Origin: Paragonimus westermani
Taxonomy: Eukaryota > Platyhelminthes > Trematoda > Plagiorchiida > Troglotrematidae
Reading direction: 5' to 3'
NCBI GenBank assembly: GCA_008508345.1
Contig: QNGE01000735.1
Span: forward strand, 143,122 to 207,121
DNA: 64,000 nt
How positions within the stretch are numbered: the stretch's first letter is position 1; every line of letters starts with the position of its first letter. The notes beneath the pieces were generated by a model. It did not search any database. It was not told the DNA's origin and saw only the letters and a program-made list of their open reading frames with translations. This document shows positions 11,242 to 24,200 of this stretch, in pieces. The position numbers were made by a program, and so were the translations under genes.

Positions 11242-11470
11242 TCAGACATGCTTATTCAATATATTCTTGCTATGATTGACTCTGTATGTCATCAGTTTTC
11301 CAGGTGGTTGACGAACATTCTCAAACTTTCAGAGAATGAACTGTCTAAACATAGCTCCTTGAGAACTTAAGAAGTCGTGTCAGTTTTTGGAACACCTGAT
11401 ATCCTTAACACAAAAATGTGTTCCTTTGAGGTCCGTGCCTTTTCCCCTAACTTGCATTTGACCGAAACAG
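11242..11470 (+). pseudogene. Ty3/Gypsy integrase core relic
   Basis: Read in one frame, the segment gives ILAMIDS, then FSRW, then SSLR, an in-frame TAA at 11368-11370, then SVFGTPDIL. This order matches the catalytic core of Gypsy integrases, where the first catalytic Asp lies in the 'L..D..S.W' motif and the block 'FG.P..L..DNG' holds the second. The residues after PDIL are no longer the DNG motif, so the second catalytic Asp is lost. With the internal stop, the relic is dead. The rest of the element is not recognisable around it. Confidence 0.55.
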
Positions 11471-12783
11471 TCGATTTGCATTATGACTATATTTTTGTGC
11501 AACTGTGTTCCACCTGTATACCAGTCCTGATTTCCAAAGACCTTATACCTCTCTACACACATGATGCGAAATTCTATTGCAGTGATGATGACCGGGGAAG
11601 AACTGTGGAGTTCGCCAGCCACATTGCTAGCTTCTTGTTTGGTGAAAAAACTGGAGCAAGACGTCTAGAAAACAGCCAATCGGACAGTTTTGCGCAAAAC
11701 TTATTTGGATGATGTACCTATAATCGCGAAAAACTAGAACCAACTTTAAATACATCTGGTCAATTTTAACTCATTCCATAAGAGCTTTCATTTGACAGAT
11801 AAATGTGACAGCAATAAGTTAGCTGCCTTTTCAGAAACGTCAGTTATCACAAAATTAAATTAAGCAAACACGGAATGTCGGAAATCCGTATCTCAGCAGG
11901 ATAATAACTTAATTTCCTTAGTTTCTCATCGATGTAGCACAAACGCTGTCAAGTTAGGAAACTGTTCTACGGAAACCGGAAAACGTTCACTGCTGAAACA
12001 GTGGGGGAAGAATTACGATTACTGAAGGATGGACCGCGGTTCGAGTTACGATGCCGGCATGTCCACCGAGAGTCACAGCCAATTGTGCGTTTGCAAAGAG
12101 ACTCAACAAGCATGGCAGAAGACAGTACTTGCTGAATTACCCTAGAAAATCAAGAACGCAGTTATGGATTCGAAATCCATCAATGAAGTTGGTTTGCATC
12201 GGACCAACAACTACGTCCAGATACGTTGATTGCGCGCCCCAGAACTGTCGTCTTGTCAGCAATCAAGAGGTCAGATTTTGTTCACTCGACCGGTCACTGT
12301 ATCCATTGTTCGCCTACAACTGCTGTGATACACGTTAGGGGGGCAGACCGACGGTTGGAGAAGTGGGTCAGAGAATGTCTACCAAAGTGTTCATACTAAC
12401 CAATAAGTTAGCCACACATTGGCCGTGCGTGAATCGACTGGATCTCAGCCATGTTGATCGTTAGACAGCTGGCTCAGACCAGACAGCCGAAATAACTCTA
12501 TAGTTCCACGTGATGACATGTGCAGCCCTGCAAACCTGCCCGAGTCTGTTGAGGCCTTTTTAGTTGCTCCCCACAAGCTTTCGTTGTGTGCTCAGAAGGA
12601 TTAATCAATTACATTATACACACTTTGGTCTTCACAGCAAGTTTCAGGATTGCTTTCTTAAATCACAGACAATCCCTTTCAGGAAAACGCTTTTTTCATT
12701 TTACTTCACGTGTTACTGCACTGGTAGGTAGTAAGGTTTTTTGGTTAGCATAAGTAAAACCACTAACAACCGATCTCATTCAT
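11471..12783. other. Non-coding stretch, probable old retroelement debris
   Basis: An open frame runs on to 11712 in phase with the integrase relic but shows no motif. Beyond it I see no gene or repeat I can name. Confidence 0.25.
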
Positions 12784-13110
12784 TGGTGGGAATTAACTGG
12801 ACATTTACTGTCTACTCTCAACACAATCGAGTAAGCTTAGCACCTGCGAAGGTGGCTGACCGTTTTGCCTGTGCCAGTTCAACTGTCCCCCATGTTAATT
12901 CACTGATTGGGTAATCAGCACAGTCGCTCTATGAAAGCGCGGTCAGAGTCCACATTCCGAAGGTGGCAAGGACACACTACCGGCAAATACCACTAACGTG
13001 CTCTAACAAGATGGAAACTCAATCATACTACTTTTTATAAAATCTGTGGTCAGAATATCTGTGAAGATGCGAAAGGTTCAACCACTTGTGAGCGATGTTC
13101 GATTTACCTT
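12784..13110 (+). mobile_element. Old, degenerate SINE-1 copy
   Basis: Landmarks of the family occur in order: GGAATTAACTGG...TTACTGTCT (5' body), a weak tRNA-like part with TCAGAGTCC, then CTCTAACAAGATGGAAACTC where the hammerhead should be, and the tail AATATCTG...GATGCG...GAGCGATGTTCGA. The ribozyme core is destroyed. Boundaries are approximate. Confidence 0.5.
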
Positions 13111-14988
13111 AAGTGTAACTATTTGCGACTGAGTTGTACTGGGTAACTTCATGTCATCAAATTCGTGTTTTTCGGCGCGGTTCCGGATAATGTGCACAGA
13201 TTTATTCACGCAAATGTATCACGTATTTGGTTCTAGTAACCAGGAAATATGTAGTCATATTCCCCTCCCTCTCTTATCTTTTTATTAACCATTAAACACA
13301 GAAACCATCACACTGATATCCAGTTTTGCAAACACTTGCGCTCGGCTAGTACCGTTTAGTGGTCATAGTTGCATGAGATATGCGCGATTTTACTAGATAT
13401 TGAAACGAGTGTCAGAGGTCTTACAGGAAGTGGCGAACTTCGGTCTTTGGGTGGTCAGATGCTGTAGTGCACGTGATACGCATAGATGTTGGCGTCAAGT
13501 GGTTCACGGTCAGAGTTTCAGTGGTTCTGGGGTGGTTGCCTAAGAGGGGTTGGGGATTGGTAGAAACCGCCTCCGAGAGAATATGGGTGTCTTAGGGTCT
13601 GAAGGAGATGGTCTGTGCTATCGATAACAGTCGCAGTCCGAGTTGTATTAAATAGACTTAAGCGAAATTGCAGACCGTCTTGGAAGCTCAGCCTGTTAGT
13701 TTTGATTTGGGACTCCACGACTCCCAAGGTGTCCCTTGTAACGTCAGCTCATGTAACAAAGGATGACAAGCTGGACCGGGCAAGACGAAGACTATCTATG
13801 AAACTACTGTGAAGGCTTAACTGTAACACGAAGCAGGTTCTGAATGATACAGTGAACCTTTCCGTGAATACATTCGAAGGGTTGTGGCTGATTATCTAGC
13901 TCTCAACCTCATCTGAATATAAAAGACGAATAGAACTTTTGATTCGTCTAGATTACAGTGCGTTTCGTTATCGTCTGTACAGTTGTCTGAAAGAGTCACG
14001 AAGTTTATCAGCCTTGAATGGATGTATCCTCACTATGCTGTAGTTCGTCTTGTAGAATAAAGCAACTGTCCACAATTTATGTACCGTTTGACAAAGGGAT
14101 GATCAAAATTCTGTTGTGATTTGAAGGAACAAAACTATGAAAAAGTGTCTGCAACGGATTTACCTTTAAACCGATCCACCTAATCGATGGAACAAAGTTA
14201 CGTTTATCAACGACAGTCTTTTGCTAATTTCCATTTTGATAATGAACTTTAAGCCTCAGTGTGTACCACTCAAGTTGGGTGCAATCACCACCTGGAAACA
14301 AACAAAATGTGAAGTGTCTGGAGCTTGCTGATTATGAAATTGGAGAGGTTACAACGGAGTCTGCTGATTTCGACTTTGATCTTGCATACATCTGTAAGCA
14401 ACGGGGTTAGAGGTATAACTTTTCTGTTAAAAAATTCTTGCTTATTAAGCGTGTCAGTTAACTGGAATAAAAAGTCGAGTTTAAAACAGTAATTGTTTCA
14501 ATGATCCTTGTTTTGAATACTGATTGGTCTGTACATGTTGCTTCTTGAACTATTTAATTAGGCATTTTTGGTCATTGATCTAACTGGTCGCATCGTGTTC
14601 TCCAAGATATTCTGTAAAAAAAATACCTCAACTATTTACCAGTAATTGGCCGTTCATTGCAAAATGTGTAGTGACCGAACGAAAAGCCCTAGTAAGAAAA
14701 CGGTGTTTGAAAACTTATTTGTGAATCGTTCTTCCAACTTCTTGGACTGTATTAGCCTGACTGGGTTAATGGGGCATGCGATAATAATTTTCTGTCACAA
14801 CTCGCAGATATCCCCTGAACCTCCAGGAATTGTTTCGTTACTTAAGGTTTGGGTTGTGTGGAAAGTAATGACTGTGTAATGTGTTGTACCACACATTGAG
14901 TAGGTTAGGTCTACGCAGGACAGAACGTGACCCTACCAAGTGACTGACGTTGGTACACAACCAAGCAAGCTTAAATCCTTCATTTCAG
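13111..14988. other. Sequence immediately upstream of the first recognised coiled-coil exon
   Basis: No repeat was recognised. It may contain an intron and further 5' exons of the coiled-coil gene. The best exon-like stretch is at about 14270-14396. Confidence 0.3.
14270..14396 (+). other. Possible exon with acidic, protein-like reading
   Basis: One frame reads through about 40 codons with an acidic stretch (ELADYEIGEVTTESADFDFD) and ends at TCT before GTAAGC, a good donor. The donor lies in phase 1, unlike every exon of the coiled-coil gene downstream, so it would need an intervening exon to connect. It is not assigned to a gene. Confidence 0.2.
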
Positions 14989-15264
14989 GTAGCACTCGGC
15001 CAAGATGGCCTCCACAATATGGCGAACATTCAACCGATCCGGTCAGCCACAAACGTGTTGCTCGATTCTCACAACCAATCCTTTCCTCTTGCTTATTTAA
15101 ACAAACAGGATATGTCAACCACACCTCACCTATCAGCTTTTTCGGAAGAGCGGCTGACGACTCCAGTCACAGAAGTCATGGGAGTTCAATCTGCCTATCC
15201 CACTATTCAATGCCCGCATTCCTCGACGCCGGATTTCCATCAAGAGAATGTATTCACAAAGCAG
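14989..15264 (+). CDS. Coiled-coil gene, exon a (92 codons)
   Basis: Acceptor TTCATTTCAG before the exon; donor GCAG then GTAAGC. The chosen frame begins VALGQDGLHNMANIQ and ends DFHQENVFTKQ. It is polar and low in helix, like a disordered N-terminal region. A second frame is also open through this exon, but continuing it into the next exon meets a stop. This is the most 5' exon I can support, and no start codon is assigned. Confidence 0.65.
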
Positions 15265-18200
15265 GTAAGCTTGTTCATAACCATTTTTTGGATGTGTAAG
15301 CCCCAATATTCTTCCCAGGCTCGGAAAGTAATGATCGTAAATGTGGTAGGATGCAGTAAACTGTACATGAGTTGTTATTGTTTAAGGTTGTGTTGTGTTA
15401 ATCTATGGAGGGAAGGTGTCCACTGTTTTAGCAGAATACTTCGAGAGTCTCACAAATCGAAACGGGAACGTTACCATTGCAACTAACCGTCTTGAAGTAC
15501 ATTAAAACAACCGAATAGCAGACCGTTTTGTTAACTTACGAACAGAGGAATGAGTGTCCAGAAAAAATCCACTATTCATACGACTTGTTTCGGTAGTCAC
15601 CCTTTATTTAATATTCCGCACCGAGACCTCAACTCGAGAACAATTTCGCACATCAGAGTCATGGGCAGTCATCACATCATGACGCGGACTATCAGCAGAC
15701 TAGATTGATGTTGTCTCAATCACACTCACATGATCTTTCGGCCCGAAAGTCCAGAATCTTTTTAACAACGAGGCCGACTATCAAACTGGGCTGCCGCACC
15801 GAGAATGTTGCAACCGAGACTACAAAATAATACAACTCGTGTTTGGACTCGGAACAGTCAGCTCGAGCGCTGTTGGCACACGCTAACAAACAAAAATGTA
15901 CCGCGTCTGGCTTCAACAACAAGGCATTCATCAGTATTGCACAAAAGTCTGTGTGAGAATGGTCCTCACATATACAGACTGACGAGGCGCGAAGGTGGAG
16001 ACCACTGCTGAGTAAGGGGTTCGATCCCATGCGGGGGTTTGCACTAGTAGATTTCAAACACTCGGCTAACCTACTGTCCCAACCTTCCAGCCAAATTTCA
16101 AATGGAACAAATAAATGCCAAGCGCAATTTCCTGACTTATGGTCGGGTGAGCGTAGGATTCGGCCTCCTGAAGCTCGTTCACGGGATCTGACTGAAGAAT
16201 GTGGACTTTGGTTACAGAATTTGCTTACAGCGGTTTTCTCATCCAGTCAACATTTTTGGGCATAATTTTATCCAAATAAACCTCGTGTCTCTGCACGTTG
16301 TTTGTGCATCCGAGATTAACCCCTAGTTTGTTAAAATGATCAGAGGATGTTAGGCGAAATTTCTGAAATAGTGTATTGACATCTTGATTTATTCCGTACA
16401 TGGTTTAATAACACGAGATTAACACTGGTTCGTGGCTAGAGATCACATCACCTGGTTCCAACCAGTTTATCTGTAACCGTATCCAACGGGTTGCCATTAA
16501 TTTGAAAGACAATAATTGAAAACTGGTTGTAGCACCGCTCTTGGAGATCACAGCAGGTACCAAGGGGAGAATTGGGTTACGAATCTAACAAGGTTTTAAG
16601 TAAATGAGACTCTAGCAACGTTTTGGTACGATCTCTAGAGGAGCAACAAAAGAACCCAGAAGGAATGTCGGTCCACTGAATGAAAATTCGGTAGGAAAAG
16701 AAGTGCTCTCTAACGAAGGTTGTTGGAGGAAGCTCATATAGTTATTGTGACGACCACATTGACCATTGTCAGTCATCAAGGTAATGAACTATTCGATCAG
16801 CCTTACGCCACAAAAGAAGCGCATTATAATTAAATCACGGCTGGTTCTTCGAAATTCAAGTGGGTACAATTCAAGAATTTCTGGTAACGACTAATAAATC
16901 GCATGCCGTATATCAGTTACCAGCTGGGTAGCCGCCCAATGAACAGGCCGAACAACGGGTTTGTCCATCATCAAGCCTATCTACACGATTTGATTGGGGT
17001 ATCTTTCCTGCATAAGCCCTGCAAGTTGCTCGAAACGTTTTCTTGCCCAGAGGGGTATGCCTTTTAATCAGGGTAGAGTGGCATATGAAGTGACATTCAT
17101 GTTCTGATGACTGAATAATTTCAACAACAAACATTCTAGTAACTGAATTAGAAATTACTAATCCAAATGACTGCGATTCTCTAACTTACGCTTCGATGAT
17201 AAGCAGTCATTTGGCATTCAGCTGTTAACTGGCTAGTTTGTTCGAGAAAAAAAATTCAGAACTCGGAAAGCATTTGAAGCAAGCATTACGTGCTGACTCG
17301 GAAATGCCAAATTTACAACACGGGCCGGTTATTATAGCACACAGATAGTGGGTGGTCACTAAGCCGGTCAGGATAGATCACTAAGTCTAGGAAAGAGTCA
17401 GGTTCATGAACAATAGTGTCCGAACACAGAGCTGGCTTGATTCGATTGACTGTCATCAACTCAGAGAACCACATGAACCCTTGAATGGAACGCTTGCATC
17501 TACCACTTTTTGTGGTGTTAATGTGTTGTTTACAATCACAAGGAGAAACGATTTTTCAACGTGATTGTTTATTCTGCTCATTGTATTCATCTAATAATGT
17601 ACAATGCAATTTGTTGAGGTTGAGTGAACTAGTCAAGAATTATTGACCATCTGGCAAATGAAAAGATTGTGCAAAATGGACATTCACCCTAGAATTTTTG
17701 TCATTTAAAAACTAGAATCTTACTCCATATGTCGGTGGGAGCAATCCGGATTTTACTTCCACCGATGTGAATACAGCAAACAAGAGACTGAACATGCTTG
17801 AGCATCAACTCTATGTGCAGCAAGTGGATTTGGAACAGAGTTATCGTACGTACAATGATCTTCAGGAGCGTATCCAAACTCTGATGTATAAAGTGAGTGA
17901 AAAGTGAGGCGGAGTTTGGCTTTACTTACCAAACATTCAATATTTTGAACTCATTTTATTTACTGCGTATCTGAAGCCCAATTCTAAAACAGCTAAACCT
18001 CGGCTAAATCTAACCTGCCGACTTGGACCATATGCCCCTACGTAAATTGCACACTATCAACTGAGCCGCGGATTCACGCTAATATCCCAGGAAATCAACA
18101 TATGGACTCGATCAACATTCTGATCCAGAGGATGGGCTGTGGAATGGCTTATATGGCAGATCCTGTTTTAGATAGACTGTCAGTGATGAAAACTGAGACC

Positions 18201-21200
18201 TGAACAATTTATCTTATGGTATGGGGACTAACTTTGAATTTTCTTGAAACTAGTCGATAACATTTTACTCTATGTCGTTACCTTCAAGAGTGATTGGCTG
18301 ATTAGACGATTTATTTTGACTGGTGAACAAGGTACACCCATCGTATAGTGTCTCGCAGCAGACCCTTTAAAATATATTTGTAAGTAGCACTGAACCTTAT
18401 AAATCTAAAATAGGGTGGATTCTTCATACTCAACCATTTTTCGCTTATGATTATCGTGTAACCATTTCACAAACGATGGAAGACCTAGCGGCCATACAAG
18501 TCGCAACCTGGTAGTCTAAGGCTGTTATTGATCAGACCAAGCAAGAAACATTTCGTGTATTTTCCCGTCGAAATAATCTAACAAGCCGAATAGTAAGTAC
18601 ACAGAGTTGCGGTTGAACATTTAACTATTATGTAGTAGTTCCAGTTATGGGAGTAATAAAGTTGTGACTTACACGCCGACTTCACAATCACGAGGGCCGA
18701 GGTAGAAGTTCCAGTCACAACGAAGGAAAGCAATACCGATGGGTTTCAAAATGAGCGAATCGTGAGCTCGGCGTTTCTTCCTAACTAAGCCGGCTGGTAT
18801 ACTTATTTGAATGGGAAAGCTGCAGTCAGATATGCGTGCTGTTTTACTCCTAACAACGTGAGAACTGTTTCAAGCCAGCCTGGTGAATATGGTGGCTAGA
18901 ACTACAACCACAGCCAAATGTTAATTGATCTTTCATACAATGATGTACTTCAGTAGCGAATCTACCGTCCGTCAGTCATATGTGAATGGAAGAAAAGACT
19001 AGATCTCTCCAAAATCAATCTTTGAATCGTATGGGTTCTGACAATACAATTTGGGTTGCTAATAAAATGCACAGATTCGTGTCAGTGCATAAGTTGGCAG
19101 TAAAACTGTCATGTTCGATAGCTTCCTTCAAGAAACGAAACGCTTCAATTGATGGGTAAGCTGAATATTTTATTTAAGCGCGTCGTAGATGGTTTACCCA
19201 TTGTTGTCATGGTTAGGATAAGAATGCGATTCAAAATAATCTGGAGTGAATGAGGAAAAGTTTGTTCCGTTTGAAAACCGTGCCACTTCACAGGATTCTA
19301 AGTGTGATAGCACCAGGTCATTACTAAAAAGTTGATTCACGAAAGACGGCGAGTACACTTGAGTGTACCATGTGTGAGTGAAGTTCTGCGTGCTATTTTG
19401 ACTCATACGGATCGAGCTCTCGTTGGCATTTTGTTCCTTGTTAATAATTAGCTTAGTGGTAGGTATGGAAAGATAATAATTCTTGATGAGATTTAATTTC
19501 ACCATTCCACATTCATGTACACTGACAGACTTTTGGCTATTGCATGGCCAGAGGCTTGGCTGGCATAAAATGAACACTACTCACATACGGTGGCAGCTTT
19601 CACATTCAGCTAACATCTTTTTCGACCAGCTACATTAGAAAAGAAACGCTGGATTGGAGTTTAGTGCCTGATAAAGCCGATCATCAGTGGGTGTGTTTGT
19701 TTTAACTGTGATTTGAGTCCCGGTTCACTGGACAGCTGTTTAAACCGAGAATTACTAGTAACTAGTTATGCTGGGGCACTATCCCGTGTGTGTTCACCCT
19801 AGCGTAGTGGCCAACACTGTCCAGCATGTACATGGACCGGCGTGCAACCCTCATTTAAAGCATAACTAGGAGCCACTGATAATCTCTGACAAATGGAGTG
19901 ACGCGGTTGCCAAGTCAGGTAAATCTAGAGTCAGTACAGGTGAATTTCAAATAGAGAAATAAAGTTGCTGGGCAAGTTCCAGTGAGGTGTTACATGACCG
20001 GTTAGGCCATTATCCCCATCTTGCACTCCGGTGCGCTCCTGACACCACAGGTCCCGTAAAAGTGAGCCTAACTCTGTCTATCTCACTGTCATGGCTAGAT
20101 TATGTGATTGACGTGCCCAGTCCCGTGATATCTGGAAACCCGGAATTGGCAACGCTTGCTAAAGGCACCCTCGACCGCGCCCGTTTTCGTCACAGAGATC
20201 GACCTGACCCTGTCTCAACATGAGCCTTGAGTAGGATTCCATGGCTGACGAGTGGTTGTCAGCCCAACCAGTGGTTACATTGACTATTAGAGTGAAATGT
20301 GAGACCAAACGAATCGTGTTAATCAGTATCGGACTCAAGATTGGTGGCGAAGAATCCTTTCAGTGAACTTTATCCGGTGTCAGAGTTATATGGTAGGTTA
20401 AACCAGTTATGTATATCATAAGCTTGACTTTGCACTGTATGTAACTCACGTTTGGTCATCAGTAATATTTCCACGAATCCCTATGCACTCGCGTTGTGTT
20501 GGCTGACTACGTAGTTTGTCCTCAGACCCTATTTAGTGTACGTTCCTTCGTTTTGCAGTTGCTGCTCAGTCCTACTGTTGTGGATCCAAAAGGCGGATGA
20601 CACAAGGGTTGCTTTATTGGAGAAACCAACACACTACTTAAGCGTCTGAGCACGACAAGAAACGGAAACACTCATTTGCACACCATACTCTTCTGATGAT
20701 ACTCCAGTCGCTCTAGACACCATGTATCAGTTCCGTCGTGTAGCGAAAGCCATCATATGTCATTCTGTCCTCCAACGATCCATCCCGTATCTCTGCCGTA
20801 TTTATCACGCGATCATCTCGAACCGCTGCTACTGAATAGTGGTGTGAGTAGTATGGTGCGACCGTATCTCCTCACTACACTACCACGTTTGTATGGACAT
20901 TTATCAAGTTTAGTTGATCCAGACATCAGTTCGAAAGGAGTTGGCTGGATGGTCTAAATGGAACAGAAGGGCGTCAGAAACCATGAGTGGAGTTCAAGTC
21001 ATTGTAACCATGTTTCGAAATACTCAAAATCGTTCCTGAGTAGGTTGGATGAAATCACCGATTTCACCTTTCCTAAAAAATTCTTAGTACAAAGGTAATT
21101 ACTGGAGTTAACGTGGCAATTACAGTGTCTCCTTCCCTGACCATCATCAACAAACGAATGTGGTTGAGCATTCACATATGATAATTTTGTCTGATGTGAC

Positions 21201-24200
21201 ACTAATGGTACAGTTGTTCACACAGTAACCTGGCTAGTGCATTGAACAGCATCAAAAGTTCGTTCGTGGAATGTGAAAGCATCACCGATGAGTTCTGGTA
21301 AGATAAAAACTGAGGGAGGGTGCTAGAAAGTTGACGCAAATTCAGAGACTGGTTTCAAATTTGAGTGATATTTAGTTGAACTCTGTATCAATTGAGTAGT
21401 TCGTGCTGTTATGTACAAAATACGAGCCATCAGGCAAGTGGTTGGTAACCAGTTAAGTTCGAATGCGGCTTTGCTTGTTGGCATTGAAGTGTGCTACGAT
21501 GACAGAATACCCCCCTGCATAACAAGAATGAAGAGCACTAGAAACCGTTTGATTTACCATCTTTGAGAAGTGAAATCGATTGCCGTTGTGAGTTCAATAC
21601 CTGGATCGTGAAGCTCAACTAGCGTGACCACCTCCTAGAACCATACAACGCGTTTGTTAGATGAAGCTGCACATGCATGTGTACGCGCATGGGTCGGTAT
21701 ATGTGCATAGGATGTTATGGTATGGTTGGCTGATTAAAGTGATAGTATGATGTTTTAGGTTTACAAGGAACCCACAGTCCTGCTATATACTGGCTGATTT
21801 ACTTCACACAGACTAGCCGTACGGAAAGGGATGCTTGTGGCCAGGAATACCGGAACTAAGATATAACCATAAACCTTTGGTCGGTTTTCTTTTCATACGT
21901 CCCCACGACCACCGTACCGTCATAGTTCGTGCTACATGCGATATTAGAGGAAACGGCAAACAGCAGTAAGGTCTATGGTGTGAACAGTGAGGAAGTAGAA
22001 CTGTCTAAGCACACACCTCTGTAAATGACGAATCGTGGACTCCTTTGAGTAATTTGTGGTGTGCGTCTACCGGTAGAAAGACTTTTTGTCGATAAAAGTA
22101 AGCTGGCTCGTAAGTCAGTGAAATGTTGATAAATGGTGTCATTTGGACAAGGAAACCAGTCCACAATGACACGAACCGACTTCCCTATGGAGAAACCGGT
22201 ACTCAGTTAAATTCGTTGGTTATCGATGAAGTGTTTAGAACACGTTAGGATATTAACAAGTCACACGCTGCTGGACTCTAACGTTTCGTTTTAATCCTCT
22301 CAGCCGCTTACTACAAATAATCAGAATACATGCATCAACGCGTCTGTTTGCGACAACCGATCGGAATGAGCTGAGTAGGAGGCAGTGGGCCACAATAAGG
22401 TATCTAGATAATATGAGTTCCGAGACTACTCGATTATCTCCACTCGGGACGCTGTCCTGTTTTCCTATTGTCTCCAACATGGGATCTAGCGATTATGAGT
22501 TCGTGTCAGTTTTGAATGCACGGAACTCAGTAAACTTGAAAAATGGCGATCTTTGATCACTGAAAGATAGTGGAAGATTTAGGTGATATCGGTTTCAATC
22601 AGTTGTGGATCGTGTTCATCTAAGACTAAGGCGTACGTCACCGAGATTTTATGTGTGACAACTCCGCCCTGCCTAGTGTTTACTCGAAGGCGCAGTGATC
22701 AACACGGACGTTTCGCGAAAACGTGGACCGGGCTTCAAACTCCAGTAGTGGCAAGTATATCCACTAAGTGCTATGTCGAGAGTGGAAATCGACTCTAACC
22801 CCTCTTTTCGAAATAGGTTGACTGAAAAATCTATCTGATTGCAAAAGATGATAAGTTTTGATGAGTTTTCAACGTCTGTTGACCACATTCTCCACTACTT
22901 TTCACTGACAACAGGAATTATTGCATTTTGTGCACAAACCGGTACTTTACTGTTTACCAAAAGCTTGGGATTGGTACCGTGTAAAAAATGAAACAAAGAA
23001 GTTCATCAGGTTGGTGGCAATCCTAAAAATATTGGCTTCTTCAGACCGATTTTTAGTAAATGGTTGGCAGGTTAAAGGTAAAATGTTAGCCTCCCGCAAA
23101 ACACTTCTTTGCTGTCCTATTGAACGAGAATAAAGGTACACATCACTTGGTGTAAAATTAGTTTTTTTTCAGCGAACGTAAGAAAACTACTTAACTGTTG
23201 TTATCTGGAGAATGGCTTGTAAATTTATATATTTTATGTATAACGCTGCCAGTTGCACAAGCTGATTACACAGTTCACATTGTGTAACCGTTCGAAAACT
23301 TTGTCCATTTTTCACAGGTCAGTGAACGGGAAGAGGTTCTGTCGAGGCTGAGTACTGAGACGAACAAGTTAAAATGCCGTTATGAACAACTTAACTTGGA
23401 GGTCAGTTAGCACAGTGTTGGCCAATCAAGAGTGTGCATTCTGAAACGCATTCAGCCAGTTTTTTTGTACGAAGATGTTTCTTTTCTGAGGTGTTAGACT
23501 GAATACGTTTAGCTGATAGCTGTTGAGGGATTACTTTTTTAAATTGATATTCTCTTTTTCTGTGTTGGATTGACTACAAGGTCACCCGACTTTTACAGTT
23601 CTTTTATAGATAGCAGGTCAACTAATTTCTCTTATTTCACAAGACGGAGAACCCTTCAAAATAACTTACTTGGCATTGTATATTGCGAAAGCATTTACTG
23701 GGGTCCGCATAAGTTTTATTCATCGTTGCTCAGGGAAAGCTGTGCTCTTAAGGAAAAACACGAAGGACAGCCAGAAAGGTGACACAGTTGGTCCCATTTC
23801 GACGGTCTGGGTCAATAGCTTCTTTTACAGCCTCCATACTTTTTTAAAGTAATGTTTTACTAATTCTAACTAGAGCACTTCACTCCAAACTTCTTCAAAC
23901 TGTTCCCTACGAATGTACTAATTAACAATACTCGTGATTAACCGGACAGGGCATTTACGTGCCATATGAGTGAACTGCAACCTTCCAAACTGGCTGCCTT
24001 AATTCATCTGGACAACTTAACACCTTCATACACTTCTATAAGTACCCAACCAAGACTAGCCCTTCCGTGTTCTAAGACGTAGAGGTTAGCATCATGTCAT
24101 AATTGATACATTCCCTGACTGCGCTTTTGATGACGGACACCACGCGTGCCATCTAGTGATTCACATGTGATTATCATCGTCCCACAGGAAATACCAATTT

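Larger units (their letters stand above)
17893..23317. other. Intron b-c
   Basis: About 5.4 kb. It holds an LTR-2 solo LTR (20576-20879) and three degenerate SINE-1 copies (about 19795, 21101 and 22688). The open frame at 19194-19577 (minus, 127 codons) has no recognisable motif and is probably chance. Confidence 0.45.

Noticed and set aside
14940..15299. Alternative open frame through exon a
   Set aside because: It leaves the exon in phase 1 and meets a stop in exon b, whereas the chosen frame continues through all later exons.
16000..16045. GGTTCGATCCC, a B-box-like word
   Set aside because: No matching A box at the right distance and no cloverleaf; not called as a tRNA gene or SINE.
19194..19577. 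Minus-strand open frame of 127 codons
   Set aside because: No signal, domain or splice context; it lies in an intron with repeat debris.
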